Source: Pelomonas asaccharophilus_A (lineage in GTDB: Bacteria > Pseudomonadota > Gammaproteobacteria > Burkholderiales > Burkholderiaceae_C). From it: a stretch of DNA of 64,000 nucleotides. The stretch spans positions 620,001 to 684,000 of the forward strand of contig NZ_JAVDXV010000002.1 of the NCBI RefSeq assembly GCF_031458115.1, read 5' to 3'. The notes under the pieces were generated by a model. The model did not search any database and was not told the DNA's origin. It saw only the letters and a program-made list of their open reading frames with translations. Position 1 is the first letter of the stretch; every line of letters begins with the position of its first letter. Positions 24,330-33,481 of the stretch are shown here, in pieces. A program made the position numbers and the translations under genes.

Positions 24330-25034
24330 TCAAGCGTCTCGGATGTCTGATACGACGGTTTTTCCGAAGTCTGGCCGCATGAGATAACGAACAATGGCCG
24401 CCGCCGTATCGCCGGACGTCTGCAGTTGGCCGCCCTCCTTCAGGCCCTGGAAGCGAGCCTGCTCCGGAAAGCTCGCGGGGTCGGCGCCGCGCAACTGGAC
24501 CTGCATGTCAGTATCGATGACGCCAGGTGCCAGAGACACGACGCCCACGTCCGGCGCCTCCAGTGCCAGCGCCCGGCTCAGATGGTCCAGCCCGGCCTTC
24601 ACGGCGCAGTAACTGGCGCTGCCGGCCATCGCGCGGCGGCCCAGGCCGGAGGAGATGTTCAGGATGCGCCGAAGCGGCACGGCGGCCGTTTCCGCCAGGA
24701 ACACGCGGCTCAACAGCGCAGGCGCTTCCAGCCCCACGCGCAGCGCGGCGGACAGCTCGGCCAGCGGCGTCGCCGCCAGCGGACCGGGTTGGCTCAGCAG
24801 CGCCGCGTTGTTGATCAGCGTGGCGCTGTGCCAGCCGGTGTGGGCCTGCAGCCAGGCCTGTAGCCGCTCGGCGGCCGCCGGCGGGTCGGCCAGGTCAAGC
24901 GCCCATTGCTCGGCTTGCAGCGCCGCGTTTTGCCGCCGAGCGATGCCGATGACGGTGTTGCCGGGCTGGCTCAATTGTTCGACGAGGGCAGCGCCGAGGC
25001 CGCGGGAACTGCCGGTCACGATGTAGAGGTGCAT
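24330..25034 (-). CDS. SDR family NAD(P)-dependent oxidoreductase
   Basis: A 234-residue short-chain dehydrogenase. It has TGSSRGLG for cofactor binding, INNAAL, ISSGLGRRAMAG with the catalytic Ser, and YCAVK with the catalytic Tyr and Lys. The arrangement resembles sepiapterin/benzil reductase-type SDRs, but the substrate cannot be named. It lies directly downstream of a decayed gene on the same strand and so may rely on readthrough from the 26 kb accessory patch or its own promoter. Confidence 0.9.
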   Translation of the reverse strand: MHLYIVTGSSRGLGAALVEQLSQPGNTVIGIARRQNAALQAEQWALDLADPPAAAERLQAWLQAHTGWHSATLINNAALLSQPGPLAATPLAELSAALRVGLEAPALLSRVFLAETAAVPLRRILNISSGLGRRAMAGSASYCAVKAGLDHLSRALALEAPDVGVVSLAPGVIDTDMQVQLRGADPASFPEQARFQGLKEGGQLQTSGDTAAAIVRYLMRPDFGKTVVSDIRDA

Positions 25035-25067
25035 GGCGCGACTCTACGTCGGTGCCGTGCGGGCCCC

Positions 25068-25593
25068 CAGAATCCGGTGGCGGCGCTGTCGTCGCAGCTC
25101 ATCTTCAGGAACCTCATCGCGTACTCGACGCGGTCGATGAGCTCCGTCTCGCCGCTGAACGCCAGGTGGGCGGTGAACGCCTTGCCCTTGAATGACGCCG
25201 CCATCTGCGTACCCTCCGGCGCGAAGTGTGATTTTCGACCGTCTGCTCGTTCGCGTGCGGGCGCCATTTGGCGCGCCGCGTCACGCAGGCGTCCGGCTTG
25301 TCATTCGGCCCTAGCGTGTCGATCTCGCCGAGCGTGAACGGCAGCAACTGGTTCTCGATCGGCTTCTGCCATTCCGACGGGGCGTCGGCGAACACACCGT
25401 ATTCGAAGGTGCTCACCTTCGCCATGCGGCGCACGTAGTTGCGCCGGTTCTGGGCATCGACGAACCAGGTTGTGGCGTGACCCTTGGCAACCAGCGTGGC
25501 GAGGAACTTCTGCGCGCCCTCTGCTGTCTGGCCGGCGGCGGGCTAGGTGTGTGCGTGGGCGGCGATGCCGGGCAGGGCAGCGCCCGCGACCAT
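25068..25593 (-). pseudogene. Decayed tandem copy of the 25655-26341 gene
   Basis: Reading from ATG 25593, a signal-peptide-like start (VAGAALPGIAAHAHT) hits an in-frame TAG at 25543-25545, after which QTAEGAQKFLATLVAKG and WFVDAQNRRNYVRR closely match the intact neighbour (QTAEGAQRFLSTLVRKG; WFVDAQNRTNYVRG). After the AKW motif about 55 residues are missing and the frame shifts; the match resumes with QMAASFKGKAFTAHLAFSG and RVEYAMRFLKMSCDD. The neighbour's TGA has become TGG, so the last frame reads on to 25016. A nonsense codon, a frameshifting deletion and stop loss make function very unlikely. Confidence 0.88.
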
Positions 25594-25595
25594 TA

Positions 25596-25619
25596 CCCGG
25601 ATGCGGTAGCACATCCGGG
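25596..25619 (-). terminator. Hairpin between the intact paralogue and its decayed copy
   Basis: CCCGGATG (25596-25603) pairs with CATCCGGG (25612-25619) across an 8-base loop, in the short gap downstream of the intact gene. No T-run follows. It looks like a REP-type palindrome, but I found no second copy in the window, so a simple 3'-end or terminator role is equally likely. Confidence 0.4.
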
Positions 25620-25654
25620 CTCGATCATGTGGATCGGTCAGCATGACCATCGCG

Positions 25655-26341
25655 TCAGAAGCCGGTGGCCGTGGTGTCGTCGCAGCTCATCTTCAGGAAC
25701 TTCATCGCGTACTCGACGCGGTCCACCAGTTCTGTCTCGCCGGTGAAGGACAGGTGAGCCGTGAAGTTCTTCGCCTTGAACGAGGCGGTCATCTGTGCGC
25801 CGTTGGTGCTGCGGGCGAGCTTCACGTTGCGCCAGTCGATCCAGTGCGGCCCGACCAGCTCGGGCGTCAACTCGTAGGTACTGTTCTCGTTGTGCAGGAT
25901 GGGCGTGTCGATGAGGATGCCCTCGTCGGTCGTCTGCCAGCTCTTGTTCTCGACGAACTGCTCCTTGGTCTCCCACTTGGCGATGCGGGTCAGGCAGGCG
26001 TCGGGCTTGCCGTCCGGGCCTTGGCTGTCGATGGACGAGACGGTGAAGGCGCCCAGCTGTTTCTCGATGACGCGCTCCGACTTCGTCTCGTCGTTGCCCA
26101 TCACGCCGATGTGCGTGGTGGTGCGCACGGCCTTGCCGCGCACGTAGTTGGTCCGGTTCTGGGCGTCGACGAACCAGGCGTAGCCGTTCCCCTTGCGGAC
26201 CAGCGTCGACAGGAATCGCTGAGCGCCTTCGGCAGTCTGACTCGGCTGCGGGGCCGGGGCTTGCTGGGCCTGGGCGCCGAGTGCCAGGGTCAGTACGCAG
26301 GTGAGCGCACCGAATTTTGCGGTCGGGTGCTTGTTCTTCAT
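25655..26341 (-). CDS. Secreted protein of unknown function (intact paralogue)
   Basis: A 228-residue protein with a clear signal peptide (FGALTCVLTLALGAQAQ), so exported to the periplasm or beyond. I do not recognise the family. Notable are two cysteines (DACLTRI and KMSCDDTT) that could form a disulfide, and a C-terminal beta-rich part. A shorter, broken copy lies immediately downstream. Upstream, 46 bases away on the same strand, is the glutamine-tract protein, so the two secreted products may share a transcript. Confidence 0.8.
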   Translation of the reverse strand: MKNKHPTAKFGALTCVLTLALGAQAQQAPAPQPSQTAEGAQRFLSTLVRKGNGYAWFVDAQNRTNYVRGKAVRTTTHIGVMGNDETKSERVIEKQLGAFTVSSIDSQGPDGKPDACLTRIAKWETKEQFVENKSWQTTDEGILIDTPILHNENSTYELTPELVGPHWIDWRNVKLARSTNGAQMTASFKAKNFTAHLSFTGETELVDRVEYAMKFLKMSCDDTTATGF

Positions 26342-26387
26342 GGCTTCGTTTGTGATCGGTGATCAGAGGGGACAGGCTTCGCGGCGC

Positions 26388-28001
<1,614 letters not shown>

Positions 28002-28106
28002 GGTTCGCTCTGTTCTTGACCCAACGCAGAGTCGCCTCGACCCGGCACGCCATAACGCGCCAGTTTCCCGGGCAGGATCTTAGGAAGGCGAACGTGGCGT
28101 CGAGAG

Positions 28107-28697
28107 CTAGAACAGTGGCGCGGCAGTGAAGTAGTGCCCGCCGATGCGCAGTTCGCTGGCGTGCAGCAGCAGCCGCGGGCTGGCGGCGGCGAGGTCGGGT
28201 GGGGCGTAGAGCGTGTCGCCCAGGATGGGGTGGCCGAGTGCGGTCAAGTGCACGCGCAACTGGTGGCTGCGGCCGGTCAAGGGCTCCAGCGCGACGCGGG
28301 TGTTGGGCCCTTCGTGGGCCATCACGCGCCAGCGCGTCTGCGATGGTTTGCCGCGCTTGAAGTCCACCTGCTGTTTCGGCCGATTGGGCCAGTCAGCGGC
28401 CAGCGGCAGGTCGATGAGGCCTTCGCCGTCCAGATGGCCGGCAACGACGGCGACATAGACCTTGTTGACGCGGCGCTCGGCGAAATCCGCGCTGAGCTCG
28501 CGCTGCGCGTCGGCGCCGCGCGCGAACAGCAGCAGGCCCGAAGTGGACTGGTCCAGCCGGTGCACGATGAGGGCATCCGGATACAGCGCCTGCATGCGCG
28601 CGCTGGCGCAGTCAGGCTCGGTGCGGCCGGGCACGCTGAGCAGGCCAGACGGTTTGTCGACGACGACCATGCGGTCGTCCACATGGACGATGTTCAT
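28107..28697 (-). CDS. RluA-family pseudouridine synthase
   Basis: A 196-residue synthase that isomerises uridine in structured RNA. The catalytic motif is IVHRLDQSTSGLLLFAR, with the start VVVDKPSGLLSVPGRTEPD and the later PLTGRSHQLRVHLTALGHPI. No S4 domain is present and the size fits the RluA branch, which targets 23S U746 and tRNA U32, though the exact site is not proven. Its ATG overlaps the EamA gene stop by 4 bases. Confidence 0.92.
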   Translation of the reverse strand: MNIVHVDDRMVVVDKPSGLLSVPGRTEPDCASARMQALYPDALIVHRLDQSTSGLLLFARGADAQRELSADFAERRVNKVYVAVVAGHLDGEGLIDLPLAADWPNRPKQQVDFKRGKPSQTRWRVMAHEGPNTRVALEPLTGRSHQLRVHLTALGHPILGDTLYAPPDLAAASPRLLLHASELRIGGHYFTAAPLF

Positions 28698-29602
28698 CCG
28701 CGCGACGACACGACGATGCCGGCGGCGATCAGCAGGAAGGCCGTGCCGTGGTACCAGGCGGGCGCCTCACCCAGCAGCGCGGCCGAGATGATGGCGGCGA
28801 ATACGGGCGTCAGGTTGACGAAGAAACCCGCCAGCGCCGGGCCGGCCTGGGACACGCCCAGGCCCCAGCAGCGGTAGGCGATCAATGACGGCCCCACGGC
28901 CACATAGACCAGCGCCGCGAGCAGCGCGGGGCTCCACTGGATGGCGGCCGGCGCCAGCGCCTGCTCAACGCCGGCCGACATGTTGGAGAAGACCACGCCG
29001 AACATCAGCTGCGCCATCAGCGCCTCGGCCCAGTTCCAGTCGGGCTTCTCGCCCGCGCGCAGGCCCGGTCCGGGGCGGGCCAGCATCCACGAGTAGATGG
29101 CCCAGGTGAAGATGGCCAGCAGCATCAGCAGGTCGCCCGGCACGAAGCGCACGGCCAGCAGCGCGGCCGGGTCACCACGGGCGATGACCAGCGCCACGCC
29201 TAGCAGCGACAAAGCGGCGCCGGCGAACTGCCGGTGGGTCGGTTTCACCTCGTAGAAGACGGCGCCCACGCCAAGCATCCAGACCGGCATGCTGGCGGTG
29301 ATCAGCGTCACATTCAGCGGCGACGAGGTGTGCAGGGCCAGGTACTGCAGCGCGTTGTAGCAACCCATGCCCAGGAAGCCCAGCCAGGCCAGGCCGCGCC
29401 AGCGCGTCCAGGCCTCGCGCGGGTTCAGCAGCAACCGGCGCGCCAGCGGCGCCAGCAGCACGAAGGCCAGGCCCCAGCGCAGCGCGTTCAACGTCATCGG
29501 CGGGATGTCGTGGCGCACGACGCGGCCAACGACCGCATTGCCGGCCCACAGCAGTGGCGGCAGCGTCAGCAGCAGGGCGAGTCGTGGGGTCAGTTGGGAC
29601 AT
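28694..29602 (-). CDS. DMT superfamily transporter, EamA family
   Basis: A 302-residue membrane protein with ten predicted helices as two EamA repeats. The N-terminus (PPLLWAGNAVVGRVV) and the repeat joint (SLLGVALVIARGDP) are typical. Members export metabolites such as amino acids; substrate unknown. I start at ATG 29602; an upstream in-frame TTG is less likely. It is divergent from the quinone oxidoreductase gene. Confidence 0.9.
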   Translation of the reverse strand: MSQLTPRLALLLTLPPLLWAGNAVVGRVVRHDIPPMTLNALRWGLAFVLLAPLARRLLLNPREAWTRWRGLAWLGFLGMGCYNALQYLALHTSSPLNVTLITASMPVWMLGVGAVFYEVKPTHRQFAGAALSLLGVALVIARGDPAALLAVRFVPGDLLMLLAIFTWAIYSWMLARPGPGLRAGEKPDWNWAEALMAQLMFGVVFSNMSAGVEQALAPAAIQWSPALLAALVYVAVGPSLIAYRCWGLGVSQAGPALAGFFVNLTPVFAAIISAALLGEAPAWYHGTAFLLIAAGIVVSSRG

Positions 29603-29661
29603 TGGCAGCACACGGCGCAAAGGGCTGGCACGATAGCCGACCTTGCAGCAGGAGACGTCGC

Positions 29662-30651
29662 ATGAGTGAAAAGGCCGTGGTCATCGAGGCGCCCGGCGGG
29701 CCGGAGCAACTGAAGCTGGTGGACGTGGCGGTGGGTGAACCCGGTCCCGGCGAGATCCGCATCCGACACGAGGCCTGCGGGCTGAACTACATCGACGTCT
29801 ACCACCGCAACGGCGCCTATGCGCTGCCGCTGCCGGCGCGGCTGGGCATGGAGGGCGCGGGCATCGTGGAGGCGGTGGGCGAGGGTGTCACGCACCTGCA
29901 GGCCGGCGACCGCGCGGCCTATGCGAGCCAGCCGCCCGGTGCCTATGCGACCGCGCGCGTGATGCCGGCCAAGGCGGTGCTGAAGCTGCCGGATGCCATC
30001 CCCTTCGACACGGCCGCGGCCATGATGCTGAAGGGCCTGACGGTGCAATACCTGTTCAAGCGCACGCTGCCGCAGGGCGGGCTGCAGGCCGGGGACTTCA
30101 TCGTTTTTCATGCGGCGGCCGGTGGTGTGGGGCTGATCGCCTGCCAGTGGGCGCGGACGCTGGGTCTGCAGCTGATCGCGACGGCTGGCAGCGACGAGAA
30201 ATGCCAGCTGGCGCTGGACCATGGCGCCGTGCACGCGATCAACTACCGCAGCGAACCGGACTTCGCGAAGCGCGTGCGCGAGATCACCGGCGGCAAGGGC
30301 GTGAAGGTGGTCTACGACTCGGTGGGCGCCGACACCTGGGAAGGCTCGCTGAACTGCCTGGCGCCCTTCGGGCTGATGGTGAGCTTCGGTGCCGCGTCCG
30401 GTGCCGTGCCGCCGTTCAGCGTCAACGCGCTGGCGGCCAAGGGCTCCATCTACGTGACCCGGCCCACGCTGTTCACGCATCTGGCATCACAGCAGGCCGC
30501 GCAGGCCATGGGTGATGACTTGTTCTCGGTGGTGGCCAGTGGCGAGGTCAAGATCCGCATCGACCGGCGCTATGCGCTAGCCGATGTAGCCCAGTCGCAT
30601 CGCGACCTGGAGGCTCGGTTGCTGACCGGCAGCGCGGTGCTGCTGCCTTGA
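29662..30651 (+). CDS. qor: NADPH:quinone oxidoreductase, zeta-crystallin type
   Basis: A 329-residue zinc-independent medium-chain dehydrogenase reducing quinones with NADPH. Visible: ACGLNYIDVYHRNGAYALPL, GMEGAGIVEAVGEGV, the Rossmann motif HAAAGGVGLIACQWA and YDSVGADTWEGSL. No catalytic zinc ligands are seen, as expected. ATG 29662 has AGGAG eight bases upstream. It ends 6 bases from the stop of the convergent sensor kinase. Confidence 0.94.
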   Translation: MSEKAVVIEAPGGPEQLKLVDVAVGEPGPGEIRIRHEACGLNYIDVYHRNGAYALPLPARLGMEGAGIVEAVGEGVTHLQAGDRAAYASQPPGAYATARVMPAKAVLKLPDAIPFDTAAAMMLKGLTVQYLFKRTLPQGGLQAGDFIVFHAAAGGVGLIACQWARTLGLQLIATAGSDEKCQLALDHGAVHAINYRSEPDFAKRVREITGGKGVKVVYDSVGADTWEGSLNCLAPFGLMVSFGAASGAVPPFSVNALAAKGSIYVTRPTLFTHLASQQAAQAMGDDLFSVVASGEVKIRIDRRYALADVAQSHRDLEARLLTGSAVLLP

Positions 30652-30657
30652 GATGAC

Positions 30658-32127
30658 TCAGAGATCGCGCGTCAACGCGATCTCGAAGCTGAAGCACGAG
30701 CCCACGCCGGGCTCGCTCTCGACGTCGACGCAGCCGCCCATCAGGTCCACCAGCCGCTGCACGATGGTCAGGCCTAGTCCGGTGCCGCCATAGCGGCGCG
30801 TGATGCTGCCGTCGGCCTGCGTGAAGGGGTCGAAGATCTGGCCGATCTGGTCGCGCGTCATGCCGATACCGGTGTCGGTCACGGCAATGCGCAGGCGCAG
30901 CCGCTCGCTCGGGTCGCCCTCGTGCGGGTCGGCCAGCGCGATCTCGATGCGCACCTCGCCGTGCTCGGTGAACTTCAGCGCGTTGCCGATCAGGTTGATC
31001 AGCACCTGACGCAGCCGCAGCGCGTCGCCCACCAGGCGGTCGGGCACGCGCGGCTCGACCAGTGCGTGCAGCTCTATGCCCTTGTCGTGCGCCTGCAGCA
31101 GCAGCGGCTGCAAGGCTTCGCTCAGACAGTCGTGCAGGCCGAAGGGCTGCTCGTCGATGACGATGCGGCCGGACTCGATCTTGGCCACGTCCAGCAGGTC
31201 GTTGATGATGGTCATCAGGCCCTTGGCGGACTGGTGGGCCATGGAGATGAAACGGTGCTGGCGGTCGGTCAGCTCGGTGGTCTGCAGCACCAGCTCGGTC
31301 AGCCCCAGCACGCCGTTCATGGGTGTGCGGATCTCATGGCTCATGTTGGCCAGGAAGGAGCTCTTGGCCTGGCTGGCGGCTTCGGCGGCCTCGCGTGCGG
31401 CCACCAGCGCGACCTGGCTGGCCTTCAGGTCGGCGATGTCGCGGGCATTGAACAGCAGCGCGATCTCGCCGGTGACCGGATCGCGCATGGGGCGAGAGTC
31501 GAGCGCATGCCAGCGCGGTCCGGCCAGCGTCTGAAGTTCCACGTCCTGGCGGCAGGCCTCGCCTCGCTGCACGCGGGACAGGATGCTGTCGGCATCGTGC
31601 GCGTGCGCAAACAGGCGGCTGAACTCGCTGCCGCCCGGCGGGGGCGGCGTGTCGCCGAAGGTCAGCGCGGCCGCGGGGTTGCGCATCAGCAGCTCGCCGC
31701 TGTGCAGGTTGAACACGCCGATGCGCGCCGACGTGTGCTGCAGGGCTTCGACCCCGCGCAGCATGGCCACGTCGGGGCCGCCGCCCAGCGAGTCGGCCGC
31801 GAACAGCATGACCTGGCGGCGGTCTGGCGTGCGCATGCCGCGCGATACCAGCATCACCGTGGTCGGTTCGCCCTTGGGGTACAGCGTCCACTGCTCGCGG
31901 ACGATCTTGCCCTGCGCATGGTCGGCCGCCGTGACGGCCAGGCGCTCGCTGACCATGTCGCCATGCTCGGCAAAGTCGCGCGACAGGAACTCCTCGGCGC
32001 TGTCGGCATGCCAGAAGCGCAGGGCCGCGGCATTGGCCCAGAGGTTGCGCTGGTGCTGGGGGTCGAAGACCCACAACGGGACATCGAGCCAGTCGTAGTG
32101 GCTCAGGCTGGCGAAGTCGAGGAGCAT
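30658..32127 (-). CDS. PAS-domain sensor histidine kinase
   Basis: A 489-residue kinase without predicted membrane helices, so it senses something inside the cell. Two PAS-type domains (about residues 10-110, WVFDPQHQRNLWANAAALRF, and about 125-240) precede a short coiled coil. The HisKA site is SFLANMSHEIRTPMNG (His near residue 262), and the ATPase domain carries NLIGNALKFTEHGEV, VTDTGIGM and RYGGTGLGLTIV. No response regulator gene adjoins it, so it is an orphan. It may be read from the same strand as lspA but the order is reversed in spacing (88 bases). Confidence 0.93.
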   Translation of the reverse strand: MLLDFASLSHYDWLDVPLWVFDPQHQRNLWANAAALRFWHADSAEEFLSRDFAEHGDMVSERLAVTAADHAQGKIVREQWTLYPKGEPTTVMLVSRGMRTPDRRQVMLFAADSLGGGPDVAMLRGVEALQHTSARIGVFNLHSGELLMRNPAAALTFGDTPPPPGGSEFSRLFAHAHDADSILSRVQRGEACRQDVELQTLAGPRWHALDSRPMRDPVTGEIALLFNARDIADLKASQVALVAAREAAEAASQAKSSFLANMSHEIRTPMNGVLGLTELVLQTTELTDRQHRFISMAHQSAKGLMTIINDLLDVAKIESGRIVIDEQPFGLHDCLSEALQPLLLQAHDKGIELHALVEPRVPDRLVGDALRLRQVLINLIGNALKFTEHGEVRIEIALADPHEGDPSERLRLRIAVTDTGIGMTRDQIGQIFDPFTQADGSITRRYGGTGLGLTIVQRLVDLMGGCVDVESEPGVGSCFSFEIALTRDL

Positions 32128-32214
32128 GGTGGGGCGGGAGGCGCGCGATTGTCACCGCTTGTCACACCTTGCCGGCGTGAACTACTGCGCGCCGGCCCCG
32201 ATTGGGGAGCCGCC

Positions 32215-32706
32215 TCAAGTGCGGCGCACGCGCCGCAGCTCGTCCAGGATCAGCAGGATGGCGCCAATCGTGATGGCGCTGTCGGCGATGTTGAAGGCCG
32301 GGAAGTACCAGCGGCCGGCGTAGACCTGGATGAAGTCCACCACATAGCCGTGGATGGCGCGGTCGATGACGTTGCCCAGGGCGCCGCCCAGGATCAGCGT
32401 CAGCGCCCAGGCGAACATCTTCTGGTGGCCGTGGCGGCGCAGCATCCAGATGATGAACACAGCGGCGACCAACCCCAGCCCCAGGAAGAACCAGCGCTGC
32501 CAGCCCGACGCGCCATGCAGGAAGCTGAAGGCGGCGCCGTAGTTGTGGGCACGCACGAGGTTGAAGAAGCCGGTGACCGGGCGCACGTCGCCCAGCTGGA
32601 AGGCGCCGATGACGAGGATCTTGGTGAACTGGTCGGCCAGGATGATGAGGGCTGCGATCAGCAGCCATTGGCCCAGACCGGGCGCGGTGGAGGAACGGGA
32701 AGGCAT
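32215..32706 (-). CDS. lspA: Prolipoprotein signal peptidase (signal peptidase II)
   Basis: A 163-residue inner-membrane aspartyl protease that removes lipoprotein signal peptides. Four helices are predicted. The catalytic aspartates are in GNVIDRAIHGYVVDFI and FNIADSAITIG, both intact, and the LADQFTKILV segment is conserved. Normally lspA directly follows ileS; here a plus-strand gene separates them, so lspA must have its own promoter in the 127-base spacer (32707-32833). ATG 32706 is chosen by similarity; further upstream codons are non-conserved. Confidence 0.96.
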   Translation of the reverse strand: MPSRSSTAPGLGQWLLIAALIILADQFTKILVIGAFQLGDVRPVTGFFNLVRAHNYGAAFSFLHGASGWQRWFFLGLGLVAAVFIIWMLRRHGHQKMFAWALTLILGGALGNVIDRAIHGYVVDFIQVYAGRWYFPAFNIADSAITIGAILLILDELRRVRRT

Positions 32707-32833
32707 GTTCTTGAGGCCGGAGAAAGACCGGTGCTTGGGGCGGGCAGGGGCGCCAATGTACCCGGGCCGGGGCTTGTGGGCGCCGGCGAAGGGGCGTAGA
32801 AGCAGTTCTCTCCCTTCCCCTTGGAGGAATGTC

Positions 32834-33340
32834 ATGCGAAAGCGCATCTACTGGCTGCTGCCCGACCTGGGCAGCGCGCGGCGCACGATGGACGAGTTGT
32901 TGCTCGCCCGCATCACCGAGCACTACATCCATTTCGTTGCCAGGGATGGCGCGCCCATGGACGGCCTGCATGCGGCCAATGTGTTGCAGACCTCCGACCT
33001 CGTCGTAGCGGCTCAGTCGGGCCTGCTGATCGGGTCGGGCCTGGGGGCGGCAGGCGGCGTGGCGGCGGCCTTTGCGATCAGCGCGGCCTCGCCGGCCGGC
33101 ATCGTCATCGGCATGGCGGCGGGAGGCGCGATGCTGGGCGCGTGGTCGGCCAGCATGATCGGCAGCTCCACGCCCAGCCGGCGGCTGCGCCGCTTCGAGG
33201 CGGCGCTGGCGGACGGGCAGTACCTGCTCATCGTCGACGTGCCGCGTGGGCGCATCGGCGAGATCGAGGAGTTGCTGGCGCGCACCCACCCCGAAGCGCA
33301 CTTCGAGGGGATGGAGCCGAACGTACCCGCTTTCCCGTAA
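32834..33340 (+). CDS. DUF1269-like glycine-zipper protein
   Basis: A 168-residue protein. The N-terminus (KRIYWLLPDLGSARRTMDEL) and HIHFVARDG-like text resemble DUF1269-type proteins, but I recognise it only loosely. The centre is a long glycine/alanine-rich hydrophobic hairpin (GLLIGSGLGAAGGVAAAFAI, then IVIGMAAGGAMLGAWSASMI), i.e. a glycine zipper likely to enter a membrane. TTGGAGG lies 10 bases upstream of ATG 32834, a strong ribosome site. It sits between ileS and lspA on the opposite strand. Confidence 0.75.
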   Translation: MRKRIYWLLPDLGSARRTMDELLLARITEHYIHFVARDGAPMDGLHAANVLQTSDLVVAAQSGLLIGSGLGAAGGVAAAFAISAASPAGIVIGMAAGGAMLGAWSASMIGSSTPSRRLRRFEAALADGQYLLIVDVPRGRIGEIEELLARTHPEAHFEGMEPNVPAFP

Positions 33341-33481
33341 GTCCCTCGCTCGGTCTTGCCGCGATGAACGCAGACAAGCCCAAGCGGTCCCCGAGGGGAC
33401 GGCGATGCGAGCGGCATTGAGCCACCCGCACATCGCCCTGACGGGCCGGCTTGGGAGCGGCCCGGCGTTCGGCCCGTAGCT

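Noticed and set aside
25596..25619. REP-type palindrome
   Set aside because: Only one copy was found in the window, so a dispersed-repeat label cannot be supported; kept only as a hairpin.
29624..29654. TGGCACG followed by TTGC upstream of qor, as a sigma-54 promoter
   Set aside because: The GG to GC distance is about 16 bases instead of 10, so it cannot be a functional -24/-12 pair.
33442..33464. Terminator for ileS
   Set aside because: A 7 bp GC stem exists but there is no T-run on either strand, so it was not called.
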